Part shown: positions 45,888-56,103 of the stretch, piece after piece
How positions within the stretch are numbered: position 1 is the stretch's first letter
Layout: every line of letters begins with the position of its first letter
Assembly: GCA_017640665.1 (NCBI GenBank)
Contig: JAEPQE010000005.1
Coordinates: forward strand, 1 to 64,000
Direction: 5' to 3'
Length of the DNA: 64,000 nt
Origin: Balneolaceae bacterium
Lineage (GTDB): Bacteria > Bacteroidota > Rhodothermia > Balneolales > Balneolaceae
Translations under genes and position numbers: made by a program
Notes under the pieces: generated by a model
The model's database searches: none
Seen by the model: only the letters and a program-made list of their open reading frames with translations
Told to the model about the DNA's origin: nothing

Positions 45888-47906
45888 ATGCCTAATCGAT
45901 TAGCCAAAGAAAAAAGCCCCTACCTCCTTCAACATAAAGATAATCCTGTTGAGTGGCTTCCCTGGGGTGATGCTGCTTTTACCAAGGCGCAGAAAGAAAA
46001 CAAGCCCGTGTTTCTGTCGATTGGGTATGCTACCTGCCATTGGTGTCATGTAATGGCCCATGAAAGTTTTGAAGATGAACAGATCGCAAGTTTATTGAAC
46101 GATGCCTTCATCAATGTAAAAGTGGATCGCGAAGAACGCCCGGATATCGACAGCATGTACATGACCGTGTGCCAGATGTTGAACGGACATGGCGGCTGGC
46201 CACTCACCATAGTACTTACACCAGATAAAGAACCGTTTTTTGCAGCCACATATATCCCAAAAGAAGCTCGTTATGGTCGCATTGGATTGAGACAACTCAT
46301 TCCCGGGATTAAGGGGATGTGGGCTCATGAACCTGAGAAAATTCGAAAAGCGGTTGAAAGTATTAAGGAAGGATTCGGTAAGTCTCAGCAGTTTGAAGCC
46401 GGAGAATTCCCTGGAACAGAAACAATTGATTATGCAGCTGAGCAACTCGCCATGCGCTTTGATGATGAGTTCGGAGGCTTTGGTTCGGCTCCTAAATTCC
46501 CTTCTCCCCATAATCTGATGTTTCTGCTTCGCCACTGGAAACAAACCGGTGAGCAACGTTTTTTAGATTCTGTAGTTGAAACATTAATCGCGATGAGACT
46601 GGGAGGAATCTGGGATCATATCGGCTTCGGTTTTCACCGTTACTCCACCGACAAGGAGTGGCTTCTTCCTCATTTTGAGAAGATGTTGTACGATCAGGCA
46701 TTGCTTATGATGGCTTATACCGAAGCCTGGCAAATCACTAAGAATCCGCTCTTCAAACAAACTGTCTTTGAAATTGCTGAATATGTCTCGCGAGAACTCA
46801 CCAGTGAAGAAGGTGTCTTTTTCTCTGCTGAGGATGCCGATAGTGAAGGCGAGGAAGGTAAATTTTATATCTGGGACTTCTCTGAGATTGATTCGATACT
46901 GGATGAAAGCGATGCTTCTTTCTTCAAAACACAATTTAATTTAAAGAAAGAGGGAAACTTTGAAGATGAGGCCAGCAAGGAGCTAACCGGACAGAACATT
47001 CCGCACCTAAGCAGAAAGCTGTCGGAGGAAGAATTGGAACATTGGGCTCAAATCAGAACAGAACTTTTTGATGTGCGGGACCAAAGAATCCGCCCTCAGC
47101 TCGATGATAAATCGTTAACTGACTGGAATGCTCTGATGATTGCTGCTCTTGCCAAAGCAGGGGCTGTTTTCAATAATCCGGAATTCATTAAACAGGCAGA
47201 AAAAGCTTTTTCATTTATAAATCAGCATCTTATTAATGAAGGGCAACTTTTTCATCGCTATAAAGAAGGTGAAACTGCGATAGAAGCTTTTGCAGACGAT
47301 TATGCTTTTCTGATCTGGGCTGGAATTGAGTTATACGAAGCTACATTTAACTCAGAATATCTAGGCAAGGCTATTGAATGGAATAAACAACTTCTGAATA
47401 TTTTTTGGGATGAAGAACACGGTGGTTTCTTTTTCAGTGTGAATGACTCCGATCAACCTTTAGGTAGACAAAAACAGATTTATGATGGCGCTGTTCCTTC
47501 GTCCAATTCTGTTGCATTTTTGAATCTGATCAGGTTAGGACGATTTACAGGAAACTCCAAGTTAGAAGAAAAGGCCAATCAGTTGGGGCAAAGTTTTTCT
47601 TCGGATTTAATCCGATCAGGTTCCAGCAGCGCAATGAGCATGATGGCTCTTCAATTCTTATTCAATGATCCGAAAGAGGTGGTTATAGCTGAAGGAGAAA
47701 ATGACCCTACTGAGTTTTTTAAACATTTTCGCGCTGACTTCGACCCTTTTAAAGTCCTATTGTTTAAACCCCGTAAAAAAGATAAAAAGCTTTTTGAGAT
47801 CGCTTCGTATTTAGAAAATCAAACCGCTATAAACAAAAAAACCACGCTGTACATTTGCCGGAATTATTCCTGCGAAAAACCCGTCTTTGATATTAATTCA
47901 TTATGA
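45888..47906 (+). CDS. YyaL/SPATA20-type thioredoxin-domain protein
   Basis: A 672-residue protein. The N-terminal thioredoxin-like domain has [20 protein letters not shown] and [20 protein letters not shown] (C-x2-C, about residues 50-53), both diagnostic of the YyaL/DUF255 family. The rest is an (alpha/alpha)6-barrel with [17 protein letters not shown] and [14 protein letters not shown]. Related to human SPATA20; the reaction is not established. Starts 102 bases after the cyclase gene with no visible terminator, so it may be co-transcribed. Confidence 0.93.
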   Translation: MPNRLAKEKSPYLLQHKDNPVEWLPWGDAAFTKAQKENKPVFLSIGYATCHWCHVMAHESFEDEQIASLLNDAFINVKVDREERPDIDSMYMTVCQMLNGHGGWPLTIVLTPDKEPFFAATYIPKEARYGRIGLRQLIPGIKGMWAHEPEKIRKAVESIKEGFGKSQQFEAGEFPGTETIDYAAEQLAMRFDDEFGGFGSAPKFPSPHNLMFLLRHWKQTGEQRFLDSVVETLIAMRLGGIWDHIGFGFHRYSTDKEWLLPHFEKMLYDQALLMMAYTEAWQITKNPLFKQTVFEIAEYVSRELTSEEGVFFSAEDADSEGEEGKFYIWDFSEIDSILDESDASFFKTQFNLKKEGNFEDEASKELTGQNIPHLSRKLSEEELEHWAQIRTELFDVRDQRIRPQLDDKSLTDWNALMIAALAKAGAVFNNPEFIKQAEKAFSFINQHLINEGQLFHRYKEGETAIEAFADDYAFLIWAGIELYEATFNSEYLGKAIEWNKQLLNIFWDEEHGGFFFSVNDSDQPLGRQKQIYDGAVPSSNSVAFLNLIRLGRFTGNSKLEEKANQLGQSFSSDLIRSGSSSAMSMMALQFLFNDPKEVVIAEGENDPTEFFKHFRADFDPFKVLLFKPRKKDKKLFEIASYLENQTAINKKTTLYICRNYSCEKPVFDINSL

Positions 47907-48003
47907 ATTCTTAGGTTTTCGGATTTGTTACTTTCTTTTTTGCGGTTACATTCCAATCCAATAAAATTGATCTTTCGTACTTAACAACGAACATAAAAAG
48001 TAT

Positions 48004-48618
48004 ATGCTGTTTTTTATTCTATCAACAATCGGGAAGTTTCTTACTCAGAATAATTCCCGTGATCGAGACCTTATACGTCGTATTGCATCCAAAGAACCGG
48101 AAGCACTTAGCATGTTGTACGATCATTACAACCGCTTGCTTTTCGGGCTTTTGAAATCCATTCTTAAAAAAAAGGAGGAGGCAGAAGATATACTTCAGGA
48201 AGTGTTTACGACTATTTGGGAGAAAGCCGATCAATTTGATGCTGAACGAGGAACAGCGTACACATGGATTGTTTCATTAACCAGAAATAAAGCCATCGAC
48301 CGACTAAGATCGAAAGTGTATAAAGAGCAGAAAAAACAATCGACCAGCCTGAATGATGATGACGTTTTTCATCCATTGTACTCAGAAGAAAATAATCCTC
48401 TGGAAAACACGATTCTTTCCGACCGGGCTAAGCGAGTGTATAATGCACTTCAGAATTTATCCGAAAAACAAAGATCTGTTATTCAGGTCGCTTACTTCGA
48501 TGGTTTGAGTCAATCCGAAATCTCAGATGAATATGATATTCCTTTGGGTACAGTTAAAACAAGAATGCGTGATGGCATGATAAAATTACGAGAGCTTCTG
48601 GCTCAGGAGATGGTCTAA
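48004..48618 (+). CDS. ECF RNA polymerase sigma factor
   Basis: A 204-residue sigma-70-family factor. Region 2 is YDHYNRLLFGLLKSILKKKE followed by EAEDILQEVFTTIWEKAD; region 4 is LSEKQRSVIQVAYFDGLSQS, then EISDEYDIPLGTVKTRMRDG. The next gene, an RskA-like anti-sigma, starts within its stop codon (TAATG), so the two act as a pair. Its regulon is unknown. Confidence 0.93.
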   Translation: MLFFILSTIGKFLTQNNSRDRDLIRRIASKEPEALSMLYDHYNRLLFGLLKSILKKKEEAEDILQEVFTTIWEKADQFDAERGTAYTWIVSLTRNKAIDRLRSKVYKEQKKQSTSLNDDDVFHPLYSEENNPLENTILSDRAKRVYNALQNLSEKQRSVIQVAYFDGLSQSEISDEYDIPLGTVKTRMRDGMIKLRELLAQEMV

Positions 48619-49412
48619 TGGCAAAGAATGAAAACGCCCAAAATTTTGAAGAGCTGTGTGCAGCCTATGTACTTGGCGCACTAACCCGTGAGGAAAAAGA
48701 ATCATTCGAAATGCTGCTAACACAAGCCAGCGATGAACAGAAGCAGTTTTATAATGATATGGAAGTGATAGCAGCCGAAATGGCGCTTCTTTATCCTGAA
48801 CTGACCCCTTCCCCTTCTGTTAAACAGCAACTTATTGATATGGCATGGGCATCAGTAAATTCATCAAATGGAGCTAATGTTCACTATTTATCACGCTTCA
48901 GATATGCTGTGGCGGCATCAGTTGCCTTTATGCTGGTATCTATTGGATTACTGTTCCAAACGCAGAACCTTAATGATGATTTATCCGATCAACTAGCTTT
49001 GATAGATCTACAACAGAACAGAATTGAAATTTTAGAAACAGAGGTTGAGCGTAAAGAAGAACTTCTTACCATTCTGGAAGCCCGTGATGTGGATCTTATT
49101 TTAATGGACGGACTGGAAGTAAATCCAAGCGGGTATGGAAAAGTGGTTTGGGATAAAGACAATGGGCAGGCTTTGCTTCAGGTTGCGAATATTCCATCCG
49201 TTCCAACTGCTAAAGAATATCAACTCTGGTTTGTAGTAAACAATCAGCCAATTAGTGCGGGAGTATTTGCTGTGAAAAATCCGGCACAGGATAACTTCTT
49301 TAAGATTTCTGAATTTCAGCAGGGGGGCACTGGTGCATTTGCAATCACTCTTGAACCAGAAGGTGGCTCTCCTCAACCAACGGGTGATATGTATCTCTTA
49401 GGAAGTATGTAA
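48618..49412 (+). CDS. RskA-type anti-sigma factor
   Basis: A 264-residue membrane protein. The N-terminal anti-sigma part (FEELCAAYVLGALTREEKES) is followed by a single membrane helix (about residues 95-115), a coiled-coil-like segment and an external RskA domain (KEYQLWFVVNNQPISAGVFA, FAITLEPEGGSPQPTGDMYL). It should hold the ECF factor at the membrane until a signal releases it. One-base overlap with the sigma gene. The following 152-base gap has no visible terminator. Confidence 0.9.
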   Translation: MAKNENAQNFEELCAAYVLGALTREEKESFEMLLTQASDEQKQFYNDMEVIAAEMALLYPELTPSPSVKQQLIDMAWASVNSSNGANVHYLSRFRYAVAASVAFMLVSIGLLFQTQNLNDDLSDQLALIDLQQNRIEILETEVERKEELLTILEARDVDLILMDGLEVNPSGYGKVVWDKDNGQALLQVANIPSVPTAKEYQLWFVVNNQPISAGVFAVKNPAQDNFFKISEFQQGGTGAFAITLEPEGGSPQPTGDMYLLGSM

Positions 49413-49564
49413 TTGAACCTCTTCTAAGCCTCAAGATTTAATTATTTATTGTACATTGCCAGGCGTCAGATTGGCTTTAGTTAAATGAATATCAGATCAG
49501 CAAGTGTGATAAGGCTTTTCTTCATCGGGAAATGTTTAAATAAATTGATTCGGAAGGGTACATA

Positions 49565-50686
49565 ATGTCGTTCATAATTGAAAAGGTTAGCGGAAAATCG
49601 GGGCTCAACTCATTCATCAAATCACAGTGGAATTTTTATGAGGCAGATGAAAACTTCGTCCCCCCACTTATTCATGATCGTAAGAAGTTATTGAATGAGA
49701 AAAAAAACCCTTTCTTCAAACATTCTGAGATTCAACACTTTCTTGCTAAAAGAGGGTCTAGGATAATTGGACGGATTTCAGCGATTATTAATCAGAATCA
49801 CAATAAAACACATAATGATAAAATCGGTTTTTTTGGCTTTTTTGAGTGTGTTGATGAACCAGAAGTAGCCGCTGCTCTTTTTCAAGAAGTAGAAAACTGG
49901 CTCAAAGATCGTGGAATGAACGCTTGCCGGGGTCCGGTTAACCCTTCTATGAATGATGAATCCGGGCTTTTGATTGATGGATTTGATTTACCACCCGTTC
50001 TTTTGATGACCTACAATCCCCCTTATTATAAAGATCTGATTGAGGGGCTAAATTATAAGAAAGCTAAAGATCTCTATGCTTACCATCTTACCAATGGAGA
50101 GTATATTTCGGAACGTATGGAGCGAATGCAAGAAGCGATTATCAAGAGATATGATCTGAAGATTAGAAAAATTGACTTCAAGAATAACTTTAAAGAAGAT
50201 GTCGAAAGCCTGAAGGAAATCTACAATGCAGCGTGGCAACCTAACTGGGGATTCGTAAAAATCACTGACGAAGAATTTGACTTTCTTGCAGCAGATCTGA
50301 AAACCTTTGCCGTTGAAGATTATGTGTTGTTACTCGAATCGAAAGGTAAATTGGCCGGTTTCTCACTAGGACTTCCAGATCTTAACCAGGTACTAATTCA
50401 TAACAAAAAAGGGTCTTTACTCGGGGCAGCCTATCACCTGTTCACAAAGAAAAAGCTCATCAATACCATGCGGATTCTGATTCTGGGAGTATTGCCGGAA
50501 TTTCAGGGTAAGGGTTTTGATTCTGTACTTTATTACGAAGTAGGTAAAAGAAGCCGACCGCTGGGAATTGAATATGGTGAAGCTTCCTGGATACTGGAAG
50601 ACAACGAAGCCATGAAAAAAGGAGCCACCGAAATAATGAAAGGTGTGCACTATAAAACCTACCGAATCTTCGAGAAACCGATATAG
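49565..50686 (+). CDS. GNAT-like protein, YghO family
   Basis: A 373-residue protein with a GNAT-like fold split in two. The first part has FVPPLIHDRKKLLNEKKNPF and FFGFFECVDEPEVAAALFQE; the middle CRGPVNPSMNDESGLLIDGF is characteristic of the YghO group; the second acetyltransferase-like half contains LILGVLPEFQGKGFDSVLYY, an acetyl-CoA-binding Q/RxxGxG-like loop. Substrate unknown. It starts 152 bases after the anti-sigma gene. Confidence 0.85.
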   Translation: MSFIIEKVSGKSGLNSFIKSQWNFYEADENFVPPLIHDRKKLLNEKKNPFFKHSEIQHFLAKRGSRIIGRISAIINQNHNKTHNDKIGFFGFFECVDEPEVAAALFQEVENWLKDRGMNACRGPVNPSMNDESGLLIDGFDLPPVLLMTYNPPYYKDLIEGLNYKKAKDLYAYHLTNGEYISERMERMQEAIIKRYDLKIRKIDFKNNFKEDVESLKEIYNAAWQPNWGFVKITDEEFDFLAADLKTFAVEDYVLLLESKGKLAGFSLGLPDLNQVLIHNKKGSLLGAAYHLFTKKKLINTMRILILGVLPEFQGKGFDSVLYYEVGKRSRPLGIEYGEASWILEDNEAMKKGATEIMKGVHYKTYRIFEKPI

Positions 50687-50873
50687 TTCTGGTCTTTCAT
50701 TTCACTTATCCTGTTGTTTATAAATAAATAGGAACGATAAATAGCTACAAACCCTTTTATTTAAATGTGGACAGGTTTTTTATTAAAAAAATCCAATCCG
50801 CTGGTCAAGAGAGTTCGTACTCAGTTATGTATTGCCCAAACTGGGGCTATTAATATTAATTAAACAACAAATA

Positions 50874-53800
50874 ATGAAACTTTTAAAACAGCTACGATCA
50901 GCTCTTTTTATATGTTTTGCGATGTTATTAGGGTTCTCCCAAGTAAGTATTGCACAAACAATGTTTAAAGCCAATTTAAGTGGTAGTAACGAAACCCCAT
51001 CAATCACTAGTCCGGCATGGGGGACAATAACCGGAACTCTTACCGGAACTCAACTTGTGGTAGAAGGTAATTTTGAGGGATTAGTAGGAGACTATTCCGC
51101 TTCACATATTCATCTTGGAATGGCGGGTGAAGCAGGTGGAGTCCTTTTTTCTTTAACTGCGGTAACTGATGTTGATAATAAAGGTGGTGATTATGTCGGA
51201 GCAAGCAACACCTTTAATTTAACATCTGGTCAGGTTGATACTCTTAACGCAAGAGGATTATATATAAACATTCATTCTTCAGAATATCCAGGAGGAGAAC
51301 TTCGGGCACAATTACAACCCGATATGGATGCACATTTCCGAGCGAATTTATCCGGAGCTTTTGAAGTAACACCTACCAAATCAAACGCTACCGGTGCAGT
51401 AGTTTTGGAGCTGGATGCTGACACCTTATATGTTTCAGGTTCGTTTAGTGGATTAACGGGAGACTATTCAGCATCTCACTTGCACATAGCCCCAATAGGT
51501 GAAGGTGGCGGAGTAGCCTTTGCACTCACCCCTACAGTAGCGGGAGACAGTCGTTCAGGAACTTATTTTGCTGTTGATAACAAATTCACGCTTACAGCTC
51601 AACAAAAGCAAGACTTATGGGATCGTAAGTTTTATGTAAATGTACACTCCGCAACTTTTGGTGCAGGTGAGGTTCGCGGGCAGATTACTCCGCCAGTAAC
51701 AGCTTCGTTTTATGGTAAACTTTCAGGAACTGGAGAAAACCCATCGGTCAACTCGGCGGGAACAGGAGCAGTACTGATTGAACTTTCAGGAGATTCTTTA
51801 TTTGTATCGGGAGCTTTTCAAGCTCTTGGCTCTGAATTTACAGGAGCTCATATTCACACAGGACACGCAGGCATTTCGGGTGACGTAGCGGTGGCATTAA
51901 CAGCCTCTTTAGAAGCCGGAAATATTGCAGGGTCATTCTTAGTATCTGATAACAGATTTGAGCTTACATCCCAACAAAAAACAGATTTATTGAACCGGAA
52001 TATGTACGTAAATGTGCATTCTCAGAACAACGCGCCAGGAGAATTACGAGCACAAATTTTAGGAGATGCTTCCGCTTATTTTCATACACACCTATTAGGA
52101 ATCCATGAAGTTCAGCCTGTGGATAAATCCGGGTATGGTAGTGCAATTGTTGAGCTAACGGGTTCAAGAGCTATTGTTTCTGGAGGATTTCAATCTTTAG
52201 ATGGTGATTTTACCGGATCACATATTCATGCCGCTAAAGCAGATGCTAACGGAGATGTGTCCGTTGTACTTACTCCTTCAACAAACACAGTAGGAGAAAT
52301 GACGGAAGGCGAATTTGAAGTCAGCTCTAACACTTACACATTTACCAGCGCTCAAATCGATTCTATATTCAATGAAAGCTTCTATGTAAATATACATTCT
52401 TCAAGCACACCTTCAGGAGAGCTTCGTGGACAGCTGCTTTTTGATGTGGCAAATACCTACCCGGAACCACCTAGTCTTACCTTCCCCGGCGATGGCGACT
52501 TACTTGAGCTATCAACCACAGCCAGTACAGCTCTTGAAGTTACCTGGGGCCATGATGGTATAGATGGCGACGATAATAAGGTAGTTTATATCTGGCAACT
52601 TGCTACTGATGAAAACTTTAATGATGTAGTTGTGAATGCAAATGTGGGCACAGAACAGAAATACGCCACAACTCATGGCGATTTTAATATGCTCCTTGCC
52701 GATCTTGGGGTGGTTTCTGGTGGTGAAACCATGTTGTATCATCGCGCCTTTGCTTCTGATGGAAGTGATCTAGCAGCAAGTGATACCTTCATGGTTTCTG
52801 TACAACGTCCGGACTTTGGTTCTGAAGTGTACGAGATTCTGTTAAGTGGAAGCAACGAAGTTCCCCCTATCACCTCTCAGGCATACGGAAAAGTAACGGC
52901 CGTATTTAATGGAACACATCTGGTACTTGATGGCGAGTTTGAAGGATTAAGTGGAGACTTTACAGGTGCGCACCTTCACTTTGGCCAATCCGGGCAAGCA
53001 GGAGGTGTTGAAGTAGCTGTTTCTCCGAACATTAACGGAGATATGACCAGTGGAACATTCGCTGATTTTGATACCAGCTATGCGTTAACACCTGATCAGA
53101 TTTCAAAACTTCACTCTCGGGCTTTGTATTTAAACATCCATTCCAGCGCTCATCCGGGTGGTGAATTGCGAGGACAGGTTGTTCCAAAGTCTGATTATTA
53201 CTTCCGAACCAATTTTTCAGGTGCATTCCAGGCTCCTCCGTTTCCAAGTATGGCTTCGGGAGCAGCTACTTTAGAACTCACCGGTGATACATTGACGATT
53301 TCAGGTTCTTTTTCAGGATTATCAGATGATTATGTTGCTTCACATATTCACATAGCTCCAGTGGGAAGTTCGGGCCCAGTATCGATTACACTTAACCCCG
53401 TAATAGAAGTAGATAACCGCTCCGGAGTCTTTGTAGCAGAACAGAATGAGTTTATTCTTGACGCAGATCAGAAGTCAGCACTTTGGAACAGAGAGTTCTA
53501 TATAAACATCCATGTTTCTGAACTCGCTTTACCTGAACTAAGAGGAAACATTACTCCTCCGGTAACTGCCGCATTCTATGCAACACTTTCTGGTTCTGCC
53601 GAAAATGAATCTGTTGAAGCAAGTGGATGGGGTGCAATGCTCGTTGAATTCCACAAAGATTCGTTAATAGCTTCGGGTTCTTTTGATGGTCTGGAATCCA
53701 ATTACTCCGCGTCTCATATTCATGCGGGACATGCCGGAGAAAACGGAGGCGTTATAACCGGGCTTACCGCAGACATTTCTAATGATACTTCAGGTACGTA

Positions 53801-54965
53801 TGCATCTGCAGCGAATACTTTCGGATTATCTTCTGATCAAATTGAAGGATTGTTTGAACGTGGTATGTACATAAATATACATTCAGCAGACAATGCAGGT
53901 GGTGAATTACGAGGCCAGGTTCTTGGCGATGCCACTGCTTATTTTAAAACTAAGCTGAATGGTGACCATGAGAATGATCCGGTTATTAATACCTATGGAT
54001 ATGGTGCAACCAATATCGAGTTGGCAGGAGATCGTATTATCGTTTCCGGTGGCTTTGATCAGCTCTCTTCTGCTTTCTCAGGAGCACATATTCATTCCGG
54101 GTCAGTAAGTACCAATGGAGATGTAGAAGTTGCATTAAGCCCAACAGTAACGAATGACACCACAGGCGTATTCGATCCGGCTATGAATACATTCACTGTT
54201 ACAACAGATCAGGCGAATGCAATGTTCATGGAAGGCACATACATAAATGTACATTCTTCTGCTAACCCGGGAGGAGAGCTACGCGGACAGTTGCTGTTTG
54301 GTGATAACTTCTTCCCTTCCGAAGTTGAGATTACAGCCCCTGCGGATGGTGCGGAATTGACAATCTCAGGAGATGCTGCAACTACTTTTACTGCAGAATG
54401 GTCGAAAGCTACCGACCCAAATGGTAATGAACTACGCTATGTGTGGGCAGTTTCCTCAGATTCAGAATTTGATGAAATCCTGTATTTCACCAATGTTGGT
54501 TCAGATACCAGCGCTACCTTAACGTTCGAAGTATTAGACGGGCTTTTAGCCGACTTAAGTGTTGGGCTGAATGCTTCCGCTACCATTTACCATTCCGTGA
54601 TGGTTACAGATGGAAGTAATGAAAGCTTCAGTGAACCTCAATCTGTAAATCTTACTCGTGGTATGATTACTTCTAACGAAGATGATGAAGGAACCGGACC
54701 TTTGGTGTTTGGATTGGATCAAAACTATCCGAACCCATTCAACCCATCTACAGCGATTAGTTTTACGCTTTCGGAAAGCGGAAATACAACCTTAAAAGTA
54801 TTCAATATGCTTGGACAGGAAGTAGTTACACTTGCCAACGAAAGATTAAGCGCCGGAAGTTACACGTACAACTTTGATGCGAGCTCGCTTGCCTCAGGTA
54901 TGTATATTTACAGGCTTCAGGCTCAAAATCAAACCGTCACGAAGCGTATGATGCTTATTAAATAA
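50874..54965 (+). CDS. Secreted eight-CHRD-domain protein with type IX sorting domain
   Basis: From the ATG at 50874 (signal peptide ending VSIAQ; the frame from 50832 adds 14 unlikely residues) a 1363-residue protein. Four CHRD domains start near residues 30, 153, 276 and 400 (FKANLSGSNETPSITSP, FRANLSGAFEVTPT, FYGKLSGTGENPS, FHTHLLGIHEVQP), then an Ig/FN3-like domain (~530-645); four more CHRD domains start near 651, 775, 898 and 1021, then a second Ig-like domain (~1147-1260). CHRD domains repeat the motifs SASHIHLG, YINIHSSEYPGGELRAQL. The C-terminal ~80 residues (NYPNPFNPSTAISFTL ... SGMYIYRLQA) are the Por/type IX sorting domain. Function probably adhesive or surface-structural. Confidence 0.93.
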   Translation: MKLLKQLRSALFICFAMLLGFSQVSIAQTMFKANLSGSNETPSITSPAWGTITGTLTGTQLVVEGNFEGLVGDYSASHIHLGMAGEAGGVLFSLTAVTDVDNKGGDYVGASNTFNLTSGQVDTLNARGLYINIHSSEYPGGELRAQLQPDMDAHFRANLSGAFEVTPTKSNATGAVVLELDADTLYVSGSFSGLTGDYSASHLHIAPIGEGGGVAFALTPTVAGDSRSGTYFAVDNKFTLTAQQKQDLWDRKFYVNVHSATFGAGEVRGQITPPVTASFYGKLSGTGENPSVNSAGTGAVLIELSGDSLFVSGAFQALGSEFTGAHIHTGHAGISGDVAVALTASLEAGNIAGSFLVSDNRFELTSQQKTDLLNRNMYVNVHSQNNAPGELRAQILGDASAYFHTHLLGIHEVQPVDKSGYGSAIVELTGSRAIVSGGFQSLDGDFTGSHIHAAKADANGDVSVVLTPSTNTVGEMTEGEFEVSSNTYTFTSAQIDSIFNESFYVNIHSSSTPSGELRGQLLFDVANTYPEPPSLTFPGDGDLLELSTTASTALEVTWGHDGIDGDDNKVVYIWQLATDENFNDVVVNANVGTEQKYATTHGDFNMLLADLGVVSGGETMLYHRAFASDGSDLAASDTFMVSVQRPDFGSEVYEILLSGSNEVPPITSQAYGKVTAVFNGTHLVLDGEFEGLSGDFTGAHLHFGQSGQAGGVEVAVSPNINGDMTSGTFADFDTSYALTPDQISKLHSRALYLNIHSSAHPGGELRGQVVPKSDYYFRTNFSGAFQAPPFPSMASGAATLELTGDTLTISGSFSGLSDDYVASHIHIAPVGSSGPVSITLNPVIEVDNRSGVFVAEQNEFILDADQKSALWNREFYINIHVSELALPELRGNITPPVTAAFYATLSGSAENESVEASGWGAMLVEFHKDSLIASGSFDGLESNYSASHIHAGHAGENGGVITGLTADISNDTSGTYASAANTFGLSSDQIEGLFERGMYINIHSADNAGGELRGQVLGDATAYFKTKLNGDHENDPVINTYGYGATNIELAGDRIIVSGGFDQLSSAFSGAHIHSGSVSTNGDVEVALSPTVTNDTTGVFDPAMNTFTVTTDQANAMFMEGTYINVHSSANPGGELRGQLLFGDNFFPSEVEITAPADGAELTISGDAATTFTAEWSKATDPNGNELRYVWAVSSDSEFDEILYFTNVGSDTSATLTFEVLDGLLADLSVGLNASATIYHSVMVTDGSNESFSEPQSVNLTRGMITSNEDDEGTGPLVFGLDQNYPNPFNPSTAISFTLSESGNTTLKVFNMLGQEVVTLANERLSAGSYTYNFDASSLASGMYIYRLQAQNQTVTKRMMLIK

Positions 54966-54972
54966 TTTAAAA

Positions 54973-55058
54973 GTCATTCCGCGGTGAATGCTGGAATCTG
55001 AATTCCTGCGTTCGCCTGCCTTCCAAAGTACGAGTACATCGGACAGGTAGGAGTGAAA
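54973..55058. repeat. GTCATTCC-type dispersed repeat
   Basis: Starts GTCATTCCGCG; a near-perfect dyad (GAATGCTGGAAT / ATTCCTGCGTTC, 54986-55013) follows. The right border is uncertain. Confidence 0.45.
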
Positions 55059-55075
55059 TTATAACTCAAACAAAT

Positions 55076-55114
55076 TAAGCTGCCTTTCTTTTTAGAGAGG
55101 CGGCTTTTTTTTAT
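55076..55114 (+). terminator. Terminator of the CHRD gene
   Basis: AAGCTGCCT and AGGCGGCTT (one G-T pair) form a stem followed by a run of eight T; 111 bases after the CHRD stop. Confidence 0.8.
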
Positions 55115-55198
55115 TTCATATTGAGCAATCCGGCCTTCGTGTTCTTTCGTATTTAATATCAAGAAACACGTTTATTAGTTAGTTAAGTGATAGAGATA

Positions 55199-55232
55199 AG
55201 GGCTGTCCCGGAAATGGACAGCTCTTTTTTTT
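55199..55232 (+). terminator. Second plus-strand terminator
   Basis: GGCTGTCC (55201-55208) pairs with GGACAGCT (55216-55223), followed by eight or more T. There is no coding region between it and the previous terminator. Confidence 0.8.
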
Positions 55233-55237
55233 AGACA

Positions 55238-55270
55238 TAAAAAAAGGCATACTTGTTAGAAATACGCCTT
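55238..55270 (-). terminator. Terminator of the DUF4412 gene
   Basis: On the minus strand AAGGCGTA and TATGCCTT pair (one G-T) and are followed by a T-run; 23 bases past the DUF4412 stop. Confidence 0.75.
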
Positions 55271-55292
55271 CAAAAATTTGTATGAGCTTATC

Positions 55293-56036
55293 CTAATTGC
55301 CCATCATCATACTGAAAATGAGTTCCTGAAGTCCTATAAGATTCACTCCTGAAGGGATTTCAACCATCGCTTTTGCAACACTGGATTTATTCACATTAGT
55401 GACTTCAAACACGGTTTCAGTGTTACCCTTTTCATGCACTTCAATCAGCATTGGAAAGTTTTTGGATTTAAACTCCTGTGTTAGTCTTGAGGAGGAATTC
55501 CTCATACTTTCCGGTACATTTTTCCATGGCTCAGCCAACATTCCCCAATTAATGTCAATACCGGAAGTGAGCCAGATCGAAACCGAGTTTTTATCCTCAT
55601 CATTTTCGATCAACAGCTCGGTGCACTCATATCCATTAATTGTTCTGGTCTTATTCGTATATCTGAAATCGGTATCAGAATTAACCTCCGGGTTGTCATC
55701 GCTCATCATTCCAGCCATCTGGAAAAACCCTTCCAGTTCTTCTTTGGTAAACTGCAGGCCTTTATTCTCTCCCATCAAGACCACGAAGTCTTTCTTGTCG
55801 TTTCTAATGAGTAAACCACTTGCGTCAAAGTCGTCTGAAAAACTAACCGCCTGGTCTCCCTTTAAGATAATCCGGTTAGCGGTTGCATATAAATTCATCT
55901 CACTGGTTTGAGGTATCCCATTGTTTTCGCTGTAGAGTTTCATGGTAACTTGTCCCTCAAATTGGGCGAATACATTGGTTGAGATTCCCATCAAACCAAG
56001 CATTGCAAAACCAAATAGTATCTTTTTAATCTTCAT
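55293..56036 (-). CDS. Exported DUF4412 protein
   Basis: A 247-residue protein with a signal peptide ending NVFAQ. The mature part FEGQVTMKLYSENNGIPQTS, ATANRIILKGD and the later TINGYECTELLIENDEDKNS are the typical beginning and centre of DUF4412 proteins, which resemble outer-membrane lipoprotein sorting folds. A Met-rich C-terminus (FSMMMGN) is odd but may be unstructured. Function unknown; located in the periplasm or outer membrane. It lies 67 bases after mnmA on the same strand. Confidence 0.85.
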   Translation of the reverse strand: MKIKKILFGFAMLGLMGISTNVFAQFEGQVTMKLYSENNGIPQTSEMNLYATANRIILKGDQAVSFSDDFDASGLLIRNDKKDFVVLMGENKGLQFTKEELEGFFQMAGMMSDDNPEVNSDTDFRYTNKTRTINGYECTELLIENDEDKNSVSIWLTSGIDINWGMLAEPWKNVPESMRNSSSRLTQEFKSKNFPMLIEVHEKGNTETVFEVTNVNKSSVAKAMVEIPSGVNLIGLQELIFSMMMGN

Positions 56037-56103
56037 AAATCTTTTGAATTAATTGTTCAATATGGTGCAGTTAACGAATTGAAGCCCGTGTTGTTACGTG
56101 GCA

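Larger units (their letters stand above)
54966..55292. other. Terminator-rich gap after the CHRD gene
   Basis: This 327-base gap contains a dispersed repeat (54973-55058), two plus-strand terminators (55076-55114 and 55199-55232) and one minus-strand terminator (55238-55270). No protein gene is visible. Because the second plus-strand terminator has no gene before it, a small RNA between the two is possible. Confidence 0.7.

Noticed and set aside
46092-46556. 154-residue minus-strand frame
   Set aside because: Antisense to the YyaL-type gene.
55399-55911. 170-residue plus-strand frame
   Set aside because: Antisense to the DUF4412 gene, which has a signal peptide and terminator of its own.
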